Notes: a model not told the origin generated them from the letters alone. A stretch of 60,461 bases of DNA from Bacteroidota bacterium (GCA_018268075.1 JAFDXH010000119.1:1-60461); one strand, 5' to 3'; shown: positions 1-9,614, counted from the first letter of the stretch. Numbers and translations are program-made.

Positions 1-275
1 CCTTTTTTCTGGGCTTCTGCTATTACGTGTATAGCAAGTGTTGTTTTTCCTGAAGACTCTGGCCCATATATTTCTACCACCCTTCCCTTAGGAAGGCCTC
101 CAATACCCAATGCTACATCCAACCCAATAGAGCCACTGGAAATTACTTCATGAGGCTCTTGTGATCTTTCATTCATCATCATCACACTCCCTTTTCCAAA
201 ATCTTTATCAATCTTGTCCATAGTGAGCTTGAGCGCTTTTAGTTTCTCGGCATTCTTTTCATTATTTGCGGCCAT
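1..275 (-). CDS. recA: RecA recombinase, N-terminal part (cut by window edge)
   Basis: Only the first 91 codons are present; the gene runs off the left edge. The ATG lies at 275 on the minus strand and the protein begins [17 protein letters not shown]. The Walker A motif GPESSGKT is at residues 71-78, preceded by [11 protein letters not shown] and [12 protein letters not shown], which are diagnostic of bacterial RecA. RecA forms ATP-dependent filaments on single-stranded DNA for homologous recombination and SOS induction. A TATATTTG box lies 44 nt upstream of the start. Its modulator recX is in this window at 15 kb rather than adjacent. Identity is certain, completeness cannot be judged. Confidence 0.97.
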   Translation of the reverse strand, partial: MAANNEKNAEKLKALKLTMDKIDKDFGKGSVMMMNERSQEPHEVISSGSIGLDVALGIGGLPKGRVVEIYGPESSGKTTLAIHVIAEAQKK

Positions 276-318
276 AAAAAATTTTTATTTGTAATTTAAA
301 ACAAAGTTATTCGGTGGG

Positions 319-326
319 CAAATATA
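319..326 (-). promoter_or_regulatory. Putative Bacteroidota -7 box (TATATTTG) of recA
   Basis: The minus-strand sequence TATATTTG fits the Bacteroidota -7 consensus TAnnTTTG and lies 44 nt upstream of the recA start. No TTTG -33 box is seen at the usual 19-21 nt spacing, so the promoter is only half supported. Confidence 0.45.
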
Positions 327-378
327 GTAAGTTTTAATTATCAACACTAATTTATTTAGTAGGTGTTGTTAATTTATT

Positions 379-422
379 TAGTTAAATATTGGGGTAGTTA
401 AATATTGGGGTAGTTAAATATT
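379..422. repeat. 16-bp tandem repeat, 2.75 copies
   Basis: The unit TAGTTAAATATTGGGG occurs perfectly at 379-394 and 395-410, and its first 12 bases again at 411-422. The last partial copy touches the stop codon of the aminotransferase gene (minus strand, stop at 422-424). The array lies between that gene and recA. Perfect copies suggest recent slippage. Confidence 0.9.
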
Positions 423-1582
423 TACAATACTGCACAGGTTCTTTCAAAAGCAAGAATTCTTTCTGCTGCTTTTACCAGTGTGCTTTCCTTCTTTACAAAA
501 CAAAACCGAAGTAAAGACTGATTTTTTCCTTCCTGATAAAATGCCGAAACTGGAATAGCTGCTACACCCGCATCAGTAATAAGCTGCTTAGCAAAATCAA
601 TTTCCTTCTTGGCACTTATAGCTGAATAGTCATAAAGCTGGAAATAGGTGCCTAAAGATGGAAGTGGTTTTAATTGACTTTCTGATAATAATTTAGAAAA
701 AAAATCTCGCTTTTCTTGAAGTATCACAGACAATGAAAGATATTGCGCTGAATCTTCCAGAAAGTTAGCCAGACCTTCCTGAACAAAAGAGTTTGTGCTA
801 AAAGCATTGAACTGGTGAATTTTTAAAAACTCACGCATCAGCTTTGCGGGTGCCACACAGTAACCCACCTTCCAACCTGTACAATTATAGACCTTGCCGA
901 ATGAATAGATAGCGAATGATCGTGAAAAAAGATCCGGAAAAGATAAAACACTTTGGTGCTTCTTATTGTCAAAAGTGATGTGTTCATACACCTCATCACT
1001 TACTACCAATATGTTGGTGTCTTTTACAATTGCCTGAAGCGCCAACAGATCTGCGCCTTCTAAAATAGTACCCGTAGGATTATGTGGCGAATTAATGATG
1101 ATCAACCTGGTGCGTGCAGAAACTTTGCTCTTTACCTTATCCCAGTCAATTTTAAAATCAGGCCCTTCCAGGGAGATTAAAACCGGCACACCGCCATTTA
1201 CTTTGACATTTGGAACATAGCTATCATACGCCGGTTCAAAAATTATTACTTCATCGCCCGGGTGAATTATAGATGTGATGGCCGTATAAATAGCGTAGGT
1301 AGCTCCTGGAGTAATACAGATCTCATGATTAGGATCAACAATGCTGCCGTATAAATTCAATATTTTTTTTGAAATTGCTGCGCGTAATTTAAGAGAGCCT
1401 CCAGAATTAGCATATTGATTATGGCCATCTTTCATGGCGTCATATACGCACTTTATCAATCCATTATTCATTTCAAAATCCGGAAACCCCTGGCCGAGGT
1501 TAATTGCAGTATATTTATTGGAAAGGGCACTTATTGTTGTAAAAATTGTTTCACCCACTGCCGGCAATTTACTTTCAGGCAT
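422..1582 (-). CDS. PLP-dependent class I/II aminotransferase (methionine aminotransferase YbdL-like)
   Basis: This 386-residue protein has the full fold-type I aminotransferase layout. It starts with the LGQGFPDF motif (residues 29-36). NSPHNPTG (164-171) carries the conserved Asn, SDEVYEH (195-201) the PLP-contacting Asp and Tyr, and SFGKVYNCTGWKVGY the Schiff-base lysine at K230. The QGFPDF start and the overall length match the YbdL/kynurenine aminotransferase branch, which transaminates methionine and aromatic amino acids. Substrate choice is inferred from the family only. It lies 42 nt downstream of the transglutaminase-like gene and is probably the last gene of the kdsD-manC transcription unit, although its function has no obvious link to sugar nucleotides. 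Confidence 0.88.
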   Translation of the reverse strand: MPESKLPAVGETIFTTISALSNKYTAINLGQGFPDFEMNNGLIKCVYDAMKDGHNQYANSGGSLKLRAAISKKILNLYGSIVDPNHEICITPGATYAIYTAITSIIHPGDEVIIFEPAYDSYVPNVKVNGGVPVLISLEGPDFKIDWDKVKSKVSARTRLIIINSPHNPTGTILEGADLLALQAIVKDTNILVVSDEVYEHITFDNKKHQSVLSFPDLFSRSFAIYSFGKVYNCTGWKVGYCVAPAKLMREFLKIHQFNAFSTNSFVQEGLANFLEDSAQYLSLSVILQEKRDFFSKLLSESQLKPLPSLGTYFQLYDYSAISAKKEIDFAKQLITDAGVAAIPVSAFYQEGKNQSLLRFCFVKKESTLVKAAERILAFERTCAVL

Positions 1583-1624
1583 TCTCTTAAATATTTATTG
1601 AAAATAAATGTACGCCGAATCAAT

Positions 1625-2389
1625 TTAAACCTGAGAATCCTTTTTTATATAAAGCGGAATCAGGAAACATACAGGAATAGCCCATAACCATTGAGAAAGA
1701 TAGTAAGTAACTTCTTGAAAGGGCCTTGCTTTGGATGCTATTGGGCTATTTAATTTACCAAGTACGGCCATCTTGCCTTTTCCAAACACAAAATCAAGAT
1801 CATGATCTACGGGTGAATAATGTTTCTTTATCGAATCGTTTAGATGATGCCAATTTCTAATATCTCTATCCTGCCGAGTAAGCTCGGGTTCCATATTGGG
1901 ATCAAAAAAATACCAACTACTATCTACATAAAATTCTATTGCCAGATGATGCGGAAAGGAAATAGTTCGATAATCAACTTGATTTTTCTTCATTACTTCT
2001 GCAAAAACTATTACCAATTGCGAGCATCCCGCGTAAGGATATTTCATGATATCTTCAGGACTTACATGGCAGGCTATATTATTTTTAAACAAATAATCTG
2101 AGGATACTGCTATAAAATTTTCGCCAAACCGATATTGAGAAAACCCATGGTAGAAGCGCTTTCTTAATATTTTTGAAACAATCAATGCGTAATCAAAAGA
2201 ATTCTTTGCATATTTTCCCTGATTAATCTGATCGGCCGCTTCGCCAACTTTTTTTATGGTATTAATGTAGTTTAATGAAGAGTCATATAACTCCTTCTGA
2301 TTATACACAGGCGAGGGGTGCCCTGGTATATTTATTACATGGGGTAATAAAAAAATTATTGCAAGGAAGATTAGTAATATTCTCAACAC
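1625..2389 (-). CDS. Membrane-anchored transglutaminase-like domain protein
   Basis: The 254-residue product has an N-terminal hydrophobic segment (residues 2-18) that is a signal anchor or uncleaved signal, and a second hydrophobic stretch near the C-terminus (about 229-247) followed by KK. Between them lies a transglutaminase-like core: GCSQ (C122), SFPHHLAIE (H147 or H148) and FFDPNME (D163) have the spacing of a Cys-His-Asp triad. Such domains act as cysteine peptidases or transamidases, and the layout suggests a periplasmic catalytic domain held by two helices. The gene sits 55 nt after manC and 42 nt before the aminotransferase. I do not recognise a named subfamily, and substrate is unknown. 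Confidence 0.65.
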   Translation of the reverse strand: MLRILLIFLAIIFLLPHVINIPGHPSPVYNQKELYDSSLNYINTIKKVGEAADQINQGKYAKNSFDYALIVSKILRKRFYHGFSQYRFGENFIAVSSDYLFKNNIACHVSPEDIMKYPYAGCSQLVIVFAEVMKKNQVDYRTISFPHHLAIEFYVDSSWYFFDPNMEPELTRQDRDIRNWHHLNDSIKKHYSPVDHDLDFVFGKGKMAVLGKLNSPIASKARPFQEVTYYLSQWLWAIPVCFLIPLYIKKDSQV

Positions 2390-2444
2390 ATAAAGGTATT
2401 GGCTAATATATCAACGTATAAATTAATATTATATTACAATTTTA

Positions 2445-3533
2445 CTATAAAAACTGTTCGCCAATATTCCGTTTTACCTCTGCCAGATATTCTTTTAGAT
2501 TTTGTTCATTCGCCTTTTTGCATATCAGCAGGGCATCGGGTGTATCTACCACTATAAAATCATTTAACCCTTGGATTAGTATTAATTTTTCTGCTTTGTT
2601 GCTACTATGTATTATGTTTTGATTGGAATCAAACAAAATAATATTCTTTCCGGCGGTAGCATTATCCATGTAATCTTTCTCAAGATTTTCAAATGCACTC
2701 CCCCAAGTGCCTAAGTCGCTCCAGCCGAAGGTAGAAGGAATTACATATACATTATTTGCCTTCTCTAATATTCCATAATCAATTGAAATATTTTCGCAAA
2801 TAGGGTAGATAAGTTCAATGGCTGCCTCTTCCTTATCTGTATTCATAGCAACGCGAGCGCCAAAGAATAACTCGTGTATTTCCGGCAGGTACTTTTCAAA
2901 GGCGCTAATAATTTCCTTTGTTTTCCAAACAAAAATCCCTGCATTCCACAAAAAATCTCCACTTGCGAGAAATGTTTTTGCTAACTCTAAGTCGGGTTTT
3001 TCGGTAAATGTCTTTACTTTAAAAATATTATCTTGAATAGAAACTTCTTCGTGTTGAATATATCCATATCCTGTATTAGGCTGAAAGGGCTTGATACCCA
3101 AAGTTAGTAATGCCTGATTTCTTTCTGTAAATCCAAGCGCTTCGTAACACACTTTTTTAAACAGCGTATTATCCAATATTAAATGATCTGCCGGGGCACA
3201 AATAAGATTACTTTCTGGATTTAATTGCTGAAGCTTGTATGAGATATAGGCAATACAGGGGGCCGTATTTTTTCTGGAAGGCTCACATACTATATTTTCA
3301 TCCGGCAAATCCGGCAATTGGCTTTTCACTAAATCCTTATAAATATTTGCAGTAACAACGTAAATATTTTCTACGGGAATAAACTGGGAAAACCGGTCAT
3401 AGGTTGATTGTATGAGGGTTCTGCCTGTATTTAAAATATCCAGGAATTGCTTGGGAAAATCAAGCCTACTTACAGGCCAGAACCTGCTTCCGATACCGCC
3501 CGCCATAATGGCCACATAACTATTTCTGTTCAT
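2445..3533 (-). CDS. manC: Mannose-1-phosphate guanylyltransferase
   Basis: The enzyme makes GDP-mannose from mannose-1-phosphate and GTP for surface polysaccharides. The nucleotidyltransferase signature GGIGSRFWPVSR is at residues 12-23 with the activating KQF following. Further family motifs are APADHLI, GYGYIQ, FTEKPD, WNAGIF and the late FGWSDLGTW. At 362 residues it has only the transferase domain and lacks the C-terminal cupin phosphomannose isomerase of longer AlgA/ManC proteins. A free-standing cupin of that type is encoded at 7.2-7.7 kb. The gene starts 12 nt after kdsD, so the two are probably cotranscribed. Confidence 0.94.
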   Translation of the reverse strand: MNRNSYVAIMAGGIGSRFWPVSRLDFPKQFLDILNTGRTLIQSTYDRFSQFIPVENIYVVTANIYKDLVKSQLPDLPDENIVCEPSRKNTAPCIAYISYKLQQLNPESNLICAPADHLILDNTLFKKVCYEALGFTERNQALLTLGIKPFQPNTGYGYIQHEEVSIQDNIFKVKTFTEKPDLELAKTFLASGDFLWNAGIFVWKTKEIISAFEKYLPEIHELFFGARVAMNTDKEEAAIELIYPICENISIDYGILEKANNVYVIPSTFGWSDLGTWGSAFENLEKDYMDNATAGKNIILFDSNQNIIHSSNKAEKLILIQGLNDFIVVDTPDALLICKKANEQNLKEYLAEVKRNIGEQFL

Positions 3534-3545
3534 GATTTATATTGA

Positions 3546-4508
3546 TTAAATGATACCCTCGTTTATCAAATCGTGTAAATGAATAACGCCAGCGTATTTA
3601 TTATTATCTGTTACTATAAGCTGAGTTATATTATGCTTTCGCATTACATCCAGCGCTTGAATCGCAAGCTCGTTCCCTTCTATTAATTTTGGTTGTGTTG
3701 ACATTATTTCTTTAGCCGTTACCCCCTTATTGTAAACAGGATTGGTAAGCATTCTTCTGAGGTCGCCGTCAGTAATTATCCCACTGATGTTTCCGCTTTC
3801 ATTCAATACAACTGTCACCCCTAAACGCTTTTTTGTAATCTCTATTATTACCTCATTTAAACTACTGGTTTCATTTACCTGTGGTTTTTCATTATGAATA
3901 TAAAGATCTGCAACCCTTAAGTATAATTTTTTACCAAGAGCCCCACCCGGATGGTATCGGGCAAAGTCGCTTGATGTAAACCCATTGAGATTCATGAGAC
4001 AAACCATAATCGCGTCACCAATGACCATTTGTGCTGTAGCGCTGCTGGTAGGCGCCAGATTGTTGGGGCAGGCCTCATTAGGAACCGTAGAGTTTACAAA
4101 AATGCTTGAACTATGGGCAAGGTAACTATCTTTATTTCCGCAAATGGCTATAATAGAATTGCCCATGTTTTTTATAAGTGGAATCAATACTTTAATTTCT
4201 GGGCTATCCCCACTTTTGCTTAATATCATCACCACATCGCCCGGCTGTACCATTCCTATGTCGCCATGTATTGCATCGGCGGCGTGCATAAATACGGAAG
4301 GTGTTCCTGTACTATTATACGACGCTACCAGCTTTTGGGCTATTATGGCGCTTTTGCCAATCCCAGTTATAATTAATCTCCCCTTACAGTTAAAGATTAA
4401 TTCTACTGATTTTTCGAATTCGTCATCCAATAAATCAATCAGTCCAAAAATGGCATCAGACTCAGCCTTGATTGTTTCGTGCGCTATTTCCAGGATTTTT
4501 TTTTTCAT
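3546..4508 (-). CDS. kdsD: D-arabinose-5-phosphate isomerase (KpsF/GutQ family)
   Basis: This protein interconverts ribulose-5-phosphate and arabinose-5-phosphate, the first step towards Kdo of lipopolysaccharide. An N-terminal SIS domain (about residues 35-175) carries GKSAIIAQKLVASYNSTG and LSKSGDSPE. Two CBS domains follow (about 205-320), ending in the HNITQLIVTD and GVIHLHDL motifs. The length of 320 is standard. It is the first gene of a minus-strand unit with manC and is divergent from recQ. kdsB, a later Kdo step, is at 29.5 kb. Confidence 0.94.
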   Translation of the reverse strand: MKKKILEIAHETIKAESDAIFGLIDLLDDEFEKSVELIFNCKGRLIITGIGKSAIIAQKLVASYNSTGTPSVFMHAADAIHGDIGMVQPGDVVMILSKSGDSPEIKVLIPLIKNMGNSIIAICGNKDSYLAHSSSIFVNSTVPNEACPNNLAPTSSATAQMVIGDAIMVCLMNLNGFTSSDFARYHPGGALGKKLYLRVADLYIHNEKPQVNETSSLNEVIIEITKKRLGVTVVLNESGNISGIITDGDLRRMLTNPVYNKGVTAKEIMSTQPKLIEGNELAIQALDVMRKHNITQLIVTDNNKYAGVIHLHDLINEGII

Positions 4509-4728
4509 TTTGCCGAAATAAAAAGGTAGTTGGCATATTAGCTTCGTACAGTTGCAAACCTATGAAAATAGCCTGACAGTCAAAAAAGTGCTCGAAAATT
4601 TGTAATAATAAATGTATCTTATGGTTTTATTAACAAGATTCGTTAAAAACAAAGTATGGCGAACCGATTAGAAAATTCATTTCAATTAACTTTGATACCC
4701 TTCATTTTTAAATAGAGCAGAAAAGAAT

Positions 4729-6990
4729 ATGCCTAAAAGTAAAACTTCCAAATCCCTACCAGCCGAAAAAAATATAACAGAAACTTCTCCAGCTAAAACA
4801 AAGAATTTAAAAAAAGAACTGCTTAAAAATTTTGGATTTAAAAATTTTAAAGAACCACAGGAAACAATCATTTCAAGCCTTTTAGCTGGCACAGACACCT
4901 TTGTAATAATGCCTACAGGCGGCGGTAAAAGCCTTTGCTACCAACTTCCAGCAATAGTAAGTGATGGGTGTGCCATTATTGTATCTCCATTAATTGCCTT
5001 GATGAAAAATCAGGTTGATTTGGTACGCAGTTACAGTAGTATTGACAATATTGCTCATTTTTTAAATAGCACACTTAATAAAGGGCAACAGAAAATTGTG
5101 AAAGATGATTTGATTGCCGGAAACACAAAGCTCTTATATGTAGCACCCGAAACACTAACAAAAGAAGAAAATGTAGAATTTTTCAAAGATCTTAATATTT
5201 CTTTTTTTGCGGTAGATGAGGCGCATTGTATAAGTGAGTGGGGGCACGATTTCAGGCCGGAATACAGGCGGCTCAGGGAAATTATGGATCAGATAAACGA
5301 AAAATTGCCGGTTATTGCATTAACGGCCACCGCTACCCCCAAAGTGCAGAGTGATATAGTGAAAAATCTTGGATTGAGAAACCCGAAAATTTTTATTTCC
5401 TCCTTTAATCGGCCCAATTTATATTACGAAGTAGTTCCCAAAGTAAAAAAGGAACTAGCAATAAAAAGTATTGTAAAATTCATATCACATAATAAGGGAA
5501 AGAGCGGAATTATCTATACCCTCAACCGTAAAACAACCGAAGAACTGGCCGAAATGCTGGTAGCCAATGGTATAAAGGCGGTAGCATACCATGCGGGGCT
5601 TGATGCAAAGCTTAGAGCAAGAAGACAAGATCAGTTTCTGGGCGAGGAAATACAGGTAATCGTTGCTACAATTGCCTTTGGCATGGGTATAGATAAACCA
5701 GATGTAAGATTTGTTATTCATTATAATATTCCAAAATCAATAGAAAATTATTATCAGGAAACAGGAAGAGCAGGCCGTGATGGATTAGAGGGCAAATGCC
5801 TGTTGTATTACTCACACAAGGATGTATCTAAGCTAGAACACCTGATGCGTGATAAGTCACTTACAGAAAGGGAAATTGGCGCCCAACTAATCAATGAGAC
5901 GGTTGCCTATTCCGAAAGCGGTGTATGTCGCCGTAAGATTTTACTCAACTATTTTGGCGAAACCAATGTAGCCGATAATTGTGGGGGCAAATGTGATAAC
6001 TGTAAGAATCCAAAAGAATTGATTGATGCAAAATCTGAAGCAATAATAGCCCTCAAAGCCATTAAAACCTTAGAAGAAAGATTTCCTATCACCTACATGA
6101 TTCCTGTGATTATGGGGAAATTAAATCCTCAAATAAAAATGTATCGTCATGAAGAAAAAGACATCTTTGGTAGTGGAAAAAATAAGGACGAACACTTTTG
6201 GAACTCTCTCATCAGGCAAATGATTCTTGAAAACCTGCTTCAGAAAGATATAGAAGATTATGGAGTACTTAAAATTACTAAAGAGGGTGAGTCTTTTCTA
6301 AAAAAACCTACCAGTTTTAAAGTAGCTCTTAATCATATTTATGAAACAGATGGCGATGAAGACGAAGAAGGTGCAGATGTGGCTGAGGGTGTAGCCACCG
6401 ATAATCAGCTTTTTGAATTACTCAAAGATTTGCGTCAGGCAGAAGCAAAAAAACGCAACCTTCCGCCTTTTGTAATATTTCTGGAAAACAGCCTGATAGA
6501 TATGGCCACCCTTTATCCCACCACTCTGAAAGAACTGGAAAAGTGCCAGGGAGTAAGTGTAGGAAAAGCATTAAAATTTGGAAAACCATTTGTGACCTTT
6601 ATTGAAAAATATGTAGAAGAAAATAACATTGAGAAGCCCGAGGAGTTTGTAATGAAATCGGTGGTGAATAAAAACAATAATAAAGTTTTCATTATTCAAA
6701 ATGTAGATAAAAAAATGCCCCTTGAAACTATTGCAAAAAATCGAACTCTAAAATTAGATGAGTTGCTTGAAGAGATGGAGACCATAGTAGCCAGTGGCAC
6801 CAAATTAAACCTTGACTATGCAATAGAGGATCTGGTAGAAGAAGATGAAATTGATGAGATTATGGATTATTTCAAAGGGTGTACTACCTCTAGCCTTGAG
6901 GTTGCAAAGGAAGAATTATCCGATGGTAATTACAGTATGGAACAATTAAAAATCGTAAGAATTAAATTTCTCTGCGAATATGGAAATTAG
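4729..6990 (+). CDS. recQ: ATP-dependent DNA helicase RecQ
   Basis: This is a 3'-5' helicase of recombination and fork repair. A Lys-rich tail of about 27 residues precedes the helicase core. Walker A is MPTGGGKS (61-68), the DEAH box is VDEAHCISEWGHDFRPEYR, and motif VI is QETGRAGRDG. Four zinc cysteines follow (GVCRRK and CGGKCDNC), then the winged-helix region and an HRDC domain around residues 560-635. About 100 further residues after the HRDC, rich in Asp and Glu, form an extra helix-turn-helix-like tail common in Bacteroidota RecQ. The total of 753 residues is longer than the E. coli protein. A possible TAACTTTG -7 box lies about 40 nt upstream of the ATG. Confidence 0.96.
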   Translation: MPKSKTSKSLPAEKNITETSPAKTKNLKKELLKNFGFKNFKEPQETIISSLLAGTDTFVIMPTGGGKSLCYQLPAIVSDGCAIIVSPLIALMKNQVDLVRSYSSIDNIAHFLNSTLNKGQQKIVKDDLIAGNTKLLYVAPETLTKEENVEFFKDLNISFFAVDEAHCISEWGHDFRPEYRRLREIMDQINEKLPVIALTATATPKVQSDIVKNLGLRNPKIFISSFNRPNLYYEVVPKVKKELAIKSIVKFISHNKGKSGIIYTLNRKTTEELAEMLVANGIKAVAYHAGLDAKLRARRQDQFLGEEIQVIVATIAFGMGIDKPDVRFVIHYNIPKSIENYYQETGRAGRDGLEGKCLLYYSHKDVSKLEHLMRDKSLTEREIGAQLINETVAYSESGVCRRKILLNYFGETNVADNCGGKCDNCKNPKELIDAKSEAIIALKAIKTLEERFPITYMIPVIMGKLNPQIKMYRHEEKDIFGSGKNKDEHFWNSLIRQMILENLLQKDIEDYGVLKITKEGESFLKKPTSFKVALNHIYETDGDEDEEGADVAEGVATDNQLFELLKDLRQAEAKKRNLPPFVIFLENSLIDMATLYPTTLKELEKCQGVSVGKALKFGKPFVTFIEKYVEENNIEKPEEFVMKSVVNKNNNKVFIIQNVDKKMPLETIAKNRTLKLDELLEEMETIVASGTKLNLDYAIEDLVEEDEIDEIMDYFKGCTTSSLEVAKEELSDGNYSMEQLKIVRIKFLCEYGN

Positions 6991-7025
6991 GTAAGTAAAC
7001 ATTTTATTTTACACTAAAATTTCTC

Positions 7026-7033
7026 TATTTTTG
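7026..7033 (+). promoter_or_regulatory. Putative -7 box (TATTTTTG) of the tRNA-Phe gene
   Basis: TATTTTTG matches TAnnTTTG exactly and lies 50 nt before the tRNA. Nineteen bases further upstream is TTTA (7003-7006), a 3 of 4 match to the -33 TTTG box. The tRNA therefore probably has its own promoter downstream of recQ. Confidence 0.55.
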
Positions 7034-7082
7034 CCGCCCGTTCGAAATTCACCAATTGAATAAAGAATCGGTAAAGTATCAA

Positions 7083-7155
7083 GGTGCGGTAGCTCAGTCG
7101 GTAGAGCAAAGGACTGAAAATCCTTGTGTCGGCGGTTCGATCCCGCCCCACACCA
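7083..7155 (+). tRNA. tRNA-Phe (anticodon GAA)
   Basis: All four arms can be drawn. The D arm is GCTC/GAGC and the anticodon stem is AAGGA/TCCTT with loop CTGAAAA, giving anticodon GAA for phenylalanine. The T arm is GGCGG/CCGCC with loop TTCGATC, and A73 is the discriminator. The acceptor strands GGTGCGG (7083-7089) and CCACACC (7148-7154) pair except for a C5-A68 mismatch. The 3' CCA is not encoded (CCC follows A73), which is usual in this phylum. A terminator hairpin follows directly. Confidence 0.96.
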
Positions 7156-7160
7156 CCCCC

Positions 7161-7185
7161 AACCCCTTAATTGGGGTTTTTTTAT
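7161..7185 (+). terminator. Rho-independent terminator after tRNA-Phe
   Basis: AACCCC and GGGGTT form a 6-bp stem around the loop TTAATT, followed by a run of T. It ends the tRNA transcript. The convergent cupin gene stops 11 nt further on. Confidence 0.75.
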
Positions 7186-7195
7186 TTTAGAGCCT

Positions 7196-7711
7196 TTACC
7201 TTCCGAAGTCATCCTGCACTCTTATAATATCCTCCTCATCGCTAGGATGCTCAGGAATAGAGTGCTGCCAAATTTCGGCTACTATGCCCCAGGAATCTAA
7301 CCCTATCAACCGATGCCGCTCTCCGCATGCAAGAATTACCGTATCATTCAATTTCTTTATTTTTAAATCTCCCTCCCGATCAGTATCACTGGCTACTACC
7401 CCTACCTCGCCTGAAATAACTTTCCAGATTTCAGACCTGCGCTTGTGATATTGCCAACTGAGCCTTTTTTCTTTTTCTACTATCAGAATTTTTGGGCTTA
7501 TTTTATGCTCAAGGCTTTTGTGTGCTTCCTTAATTTCGCTAAAAAAGAATTCAACAAATTTTTTTGACTGACTTTCATCAATCACAAAAAACCCGCCCCA
7601 GGGGCGACTCTTATCCTTAGTTGCCACTAAAAACCCGTTCTGAGTCAAGAAACTTTCAACAATTTTAAAAACTTCGTCACGGGATGTGGAAGCCGGTAAA
7701 TTTTTTATCAT
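7196..7711 (-). CDS. Cupin-domain protein similar to type II mannose-6-phosphate isomerase
   Basis: The 171-residue protein has a unique N-terminal region (1-75) with the RPWGGFFVID motif, and a cupin barrel (about 80-160). The barrel shows LSWQYHKRRSEIWKVISGEVGV followed by CGERHRLIGL, with the His and Glu residues expected to bind metal. This pattern matches the isomerase domain found at the end of bifunctional ManC/AlgA proteins. The domain is absent from the manC of this window, so the two may supply complementary steps (fructose-6-P to mannose-6-P and GDP-mannose synthesis), but this is inference. It lies 26 nt after mnmG and may be read through from it. Confidence 0.72.
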   Translation of the reverse strand: MIKNLPASTSRDEVFKIVESFLTQNGFLVATKDKSRPWGGFFVIDESQSKKFVEFFFSEIKEAHKSLEHKISPKILIVEKEKRLSWQYHKRRSEIWKVISGEVGVVASDTDREGDLKIKKLNDTVILACGERHRLIGLDSWGIVAEIWQHSIPEHPSDEEDIIRVQDDFGR

Positions 7712-7737
7712 TACTAACAGTTATGTATAAACGCTTT

Positions 7738-9603
7738 TTATCTTCCCATGTACACCATTAATATTTGTACATCACTAGGATTAACGCCACTTATTCTACT
7801 TGCCTGACCAAGTGTACGGGGGCGAATCTTTGTAAATTTTTGTCTGGCCTCATTACTCAAAGATTGAACCTTTTCATAATTAAATGTGTCAGGAATAACC
7901 TGTTCTTCAAAGAGTTTCATTTTCTCAACTAATTCACTTTCCTTTTTTAAATAGGTGTCATACTTTATTTGAATTTCTGCCTGATAAACGGCCTCTCTTT
8001 CATAGCATTTCAAGTGATCTGAAATATCATTAAAATTCTCTTCAATTTGTACAAGAGAAACTTTTGGCCTCAATAAAAGGTGAGAGGCGGCAACTGGTTC
8101 AGAAACACTTGGTTCATTAATAGTAGCTAAAAAGTGATTGAGTTCAACCAAATTTAACTTCGTCATTTTTAAAAACTGAACAATTTCTGTGAATTGCTCT
8201 TGCTTAGCCTTCACTCTATCCATTCTTTCTTGAGAGGCAAGCCCAAGCAAATAACTCATTGGGGTTAATCGAAGATCGGCATTGTCCTGTCTTAACAAAG
8301 TCCGGAATTCTGCCCTGCTTGTAAACATTCTGTAGGGCTCTTCTGTTCCCTTATTGATCAAATCATCTATCAATACCCCAATATAAGCCTCATTTCTTTT
8401 AAGTATAAATGGGGGAAGCCCCTTTACGCTTAGGTGCGCATTAATTCCTGCCATGATTCCTTGACAGGCGGCCTCCTCATACCCGGTTGTACCATTTATT
8501 TGCCCGGCAAAAAAAAGATTGGATACAAGTTTTGTCTCCAAATTAAATTTTAATTGAGTGGGAGGAAAATAATCATATTCGATAGCATATCCTGGGCGAT
8601 ACATTTTTGCATTTTCGAAGCCCGGAATATGCTTAATCGCCTGAAGCTGTACCTCTTCTGGCAAGGAGGTGGAAAATCCATTTATGTACATCTCATTGGT
8701 ATCCCACCCTTCGGGCTCTACAAAAATCTGATGCCGGTCTCTTTCTGCAAAACGATTGATTTTATCCTCAATACTTGGGCAGTAGCGTGGGCCTGTGCCC
8801 TGAATGCGGCCTTGAAACATAGGACTTTTCTCAAACCCCGTTTGTAAGATTTCGTGAACAGTCGGATTGGTATAGCTGATCCAACATACACGTTGCTTTA
8901 ATGGTTTGGGTGTAGGCAAAAAGGAAAAGCCTGTTACCTCCGAGTCTCCTTCCTGAATTTCCATTTTAGAATAATCAAGGCTTCGCCCATCTATTCGGGG
9001 GGGGGTTCCTGTTTTCAACCGGCCACTTTCAAAGCCCCAGGACTGAAGCACTTCTGTAATTCCTTCAGAGCCTTTTTCAGCCATCCGGCCACCTTTTGCT
9101 TGACTTTCTCCTATATGAATTACCCCATTTAAGAAGGTTCCATTGGTTAAAACCACGCTTCTTGCCTCTACAAAGTGCCCCCGACTAGTATAGACCCCAC
9201 TTATTTCATTTTTAGCTGTCTTCTTTAATCCCACTACCGAATCCTGATAAAACTCAAGATTGGGGGTGTTTTCCAACATTTGCCGCCATACAGCTGAAAA
9301 CAACATTCTATCGTTTTGCGTACGAGGACTCCACATTGCCGGCCCTTTACTTCTGTTCAACATTCTGAATTGAATCATGGACCTATCGCTAACCACTCCC
9401 GAATAGCCCCCCAAGGCATCTATTTCTCTAACAATCTGCCCCTTTGCAATACCTCCCATAGCTGGGTTACAGCTCATTTGGGCCATATTTTGCATATTCA
9501 TGGTAATAAGCAATGTTTTACTACCCATATTGGCCGCCGCCGCCGCCGCCTCACAGCCTGCGTGGCCCGCACCCACTACTATAACATCGTATTTATCAAA
9601 CAT
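7738..9603 (-). CDS. mnmG: tRNA uridine-5-carboxymethylaminomethyl modification enzyme MnmG (GidA)
   Basis: MnmG is the FAD-binding partner of MnmE and modifies U34 of several tRNAs. The N-terminal dinucleotide motif [12 protein letters not shown], the [17 protein letters not shown] segment, the conserved cysteine region RYCPSIEDK and the C-terminal [14 protein letters not shown] are all present. Length of 621 residues is normal. The start is the ATG at 9603, 27 nt after a near-perfect parS palindrome in the short gap behind ybeY. In many bacteria gidA lies near the replication origin beside parAB, but no parA, parB or dnaA is seen here. Confidence 0.97.
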   Translation of the reverse strand: MFDKYDVIVVGAGHAGCEAAAAAANMGSKTLLITMNMQNMAQMSCNPAMGGIAKGQIVREIDALGGYSGVVSDRSMIQFRMLNRSKGPAMWSPRTQNDRMLFSAVWRQMLENTPNLEFYQDSVVGLKKTAKNEISGVYTSRGHFVEARSVVLTNGTFLNGVIHIGESQAKGGRMAEKGSEGITEVLQSWGFESGRLKTGTPPRIDGRSLDYSKMEIQEGDSEVTGFSFLPTPKPLKQRVCWISYTNPTVHEILQTGFEKSPMFQGRIQGTGPRYCPSIEDKINRFAERDRHQIFVEPEGWDTNEMYINGFSTSLPEEVQLQAIKHIPGFENAKMYRPGYAIEYDYFPPTQLKFNLETKLVSNLFFAGQINGTTGYEEAACQGIMAGINAHLSVKGLPPFILKRNEAYIGVLIDDLINKGTEEPYRMFTSRAEFRTLLRQDNADLRLTPMSYLLGLASQERMDRVKAKQEQFTEIVQFLKMTKLNLVELNHFLATINEPSVSEPVAASHLLLRPKVSLVQIEENFNDISDHLKCYEREAVYQAEIQIKYDTYLKKESELVEKMKLFEEQVIPDTFNYEKVQSLSNEARQKFTKIRPRTLGQASRISGVNPSDVQILMVYMGR

Positions 9604-9614
9604 GAATATTAATT

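Noticed and set aside
7009-7212. A 67-codon minus-strand frame across the tRNA
   Set aside because: It is antisense to tRNA-Phe and its terminator and has no independent support.
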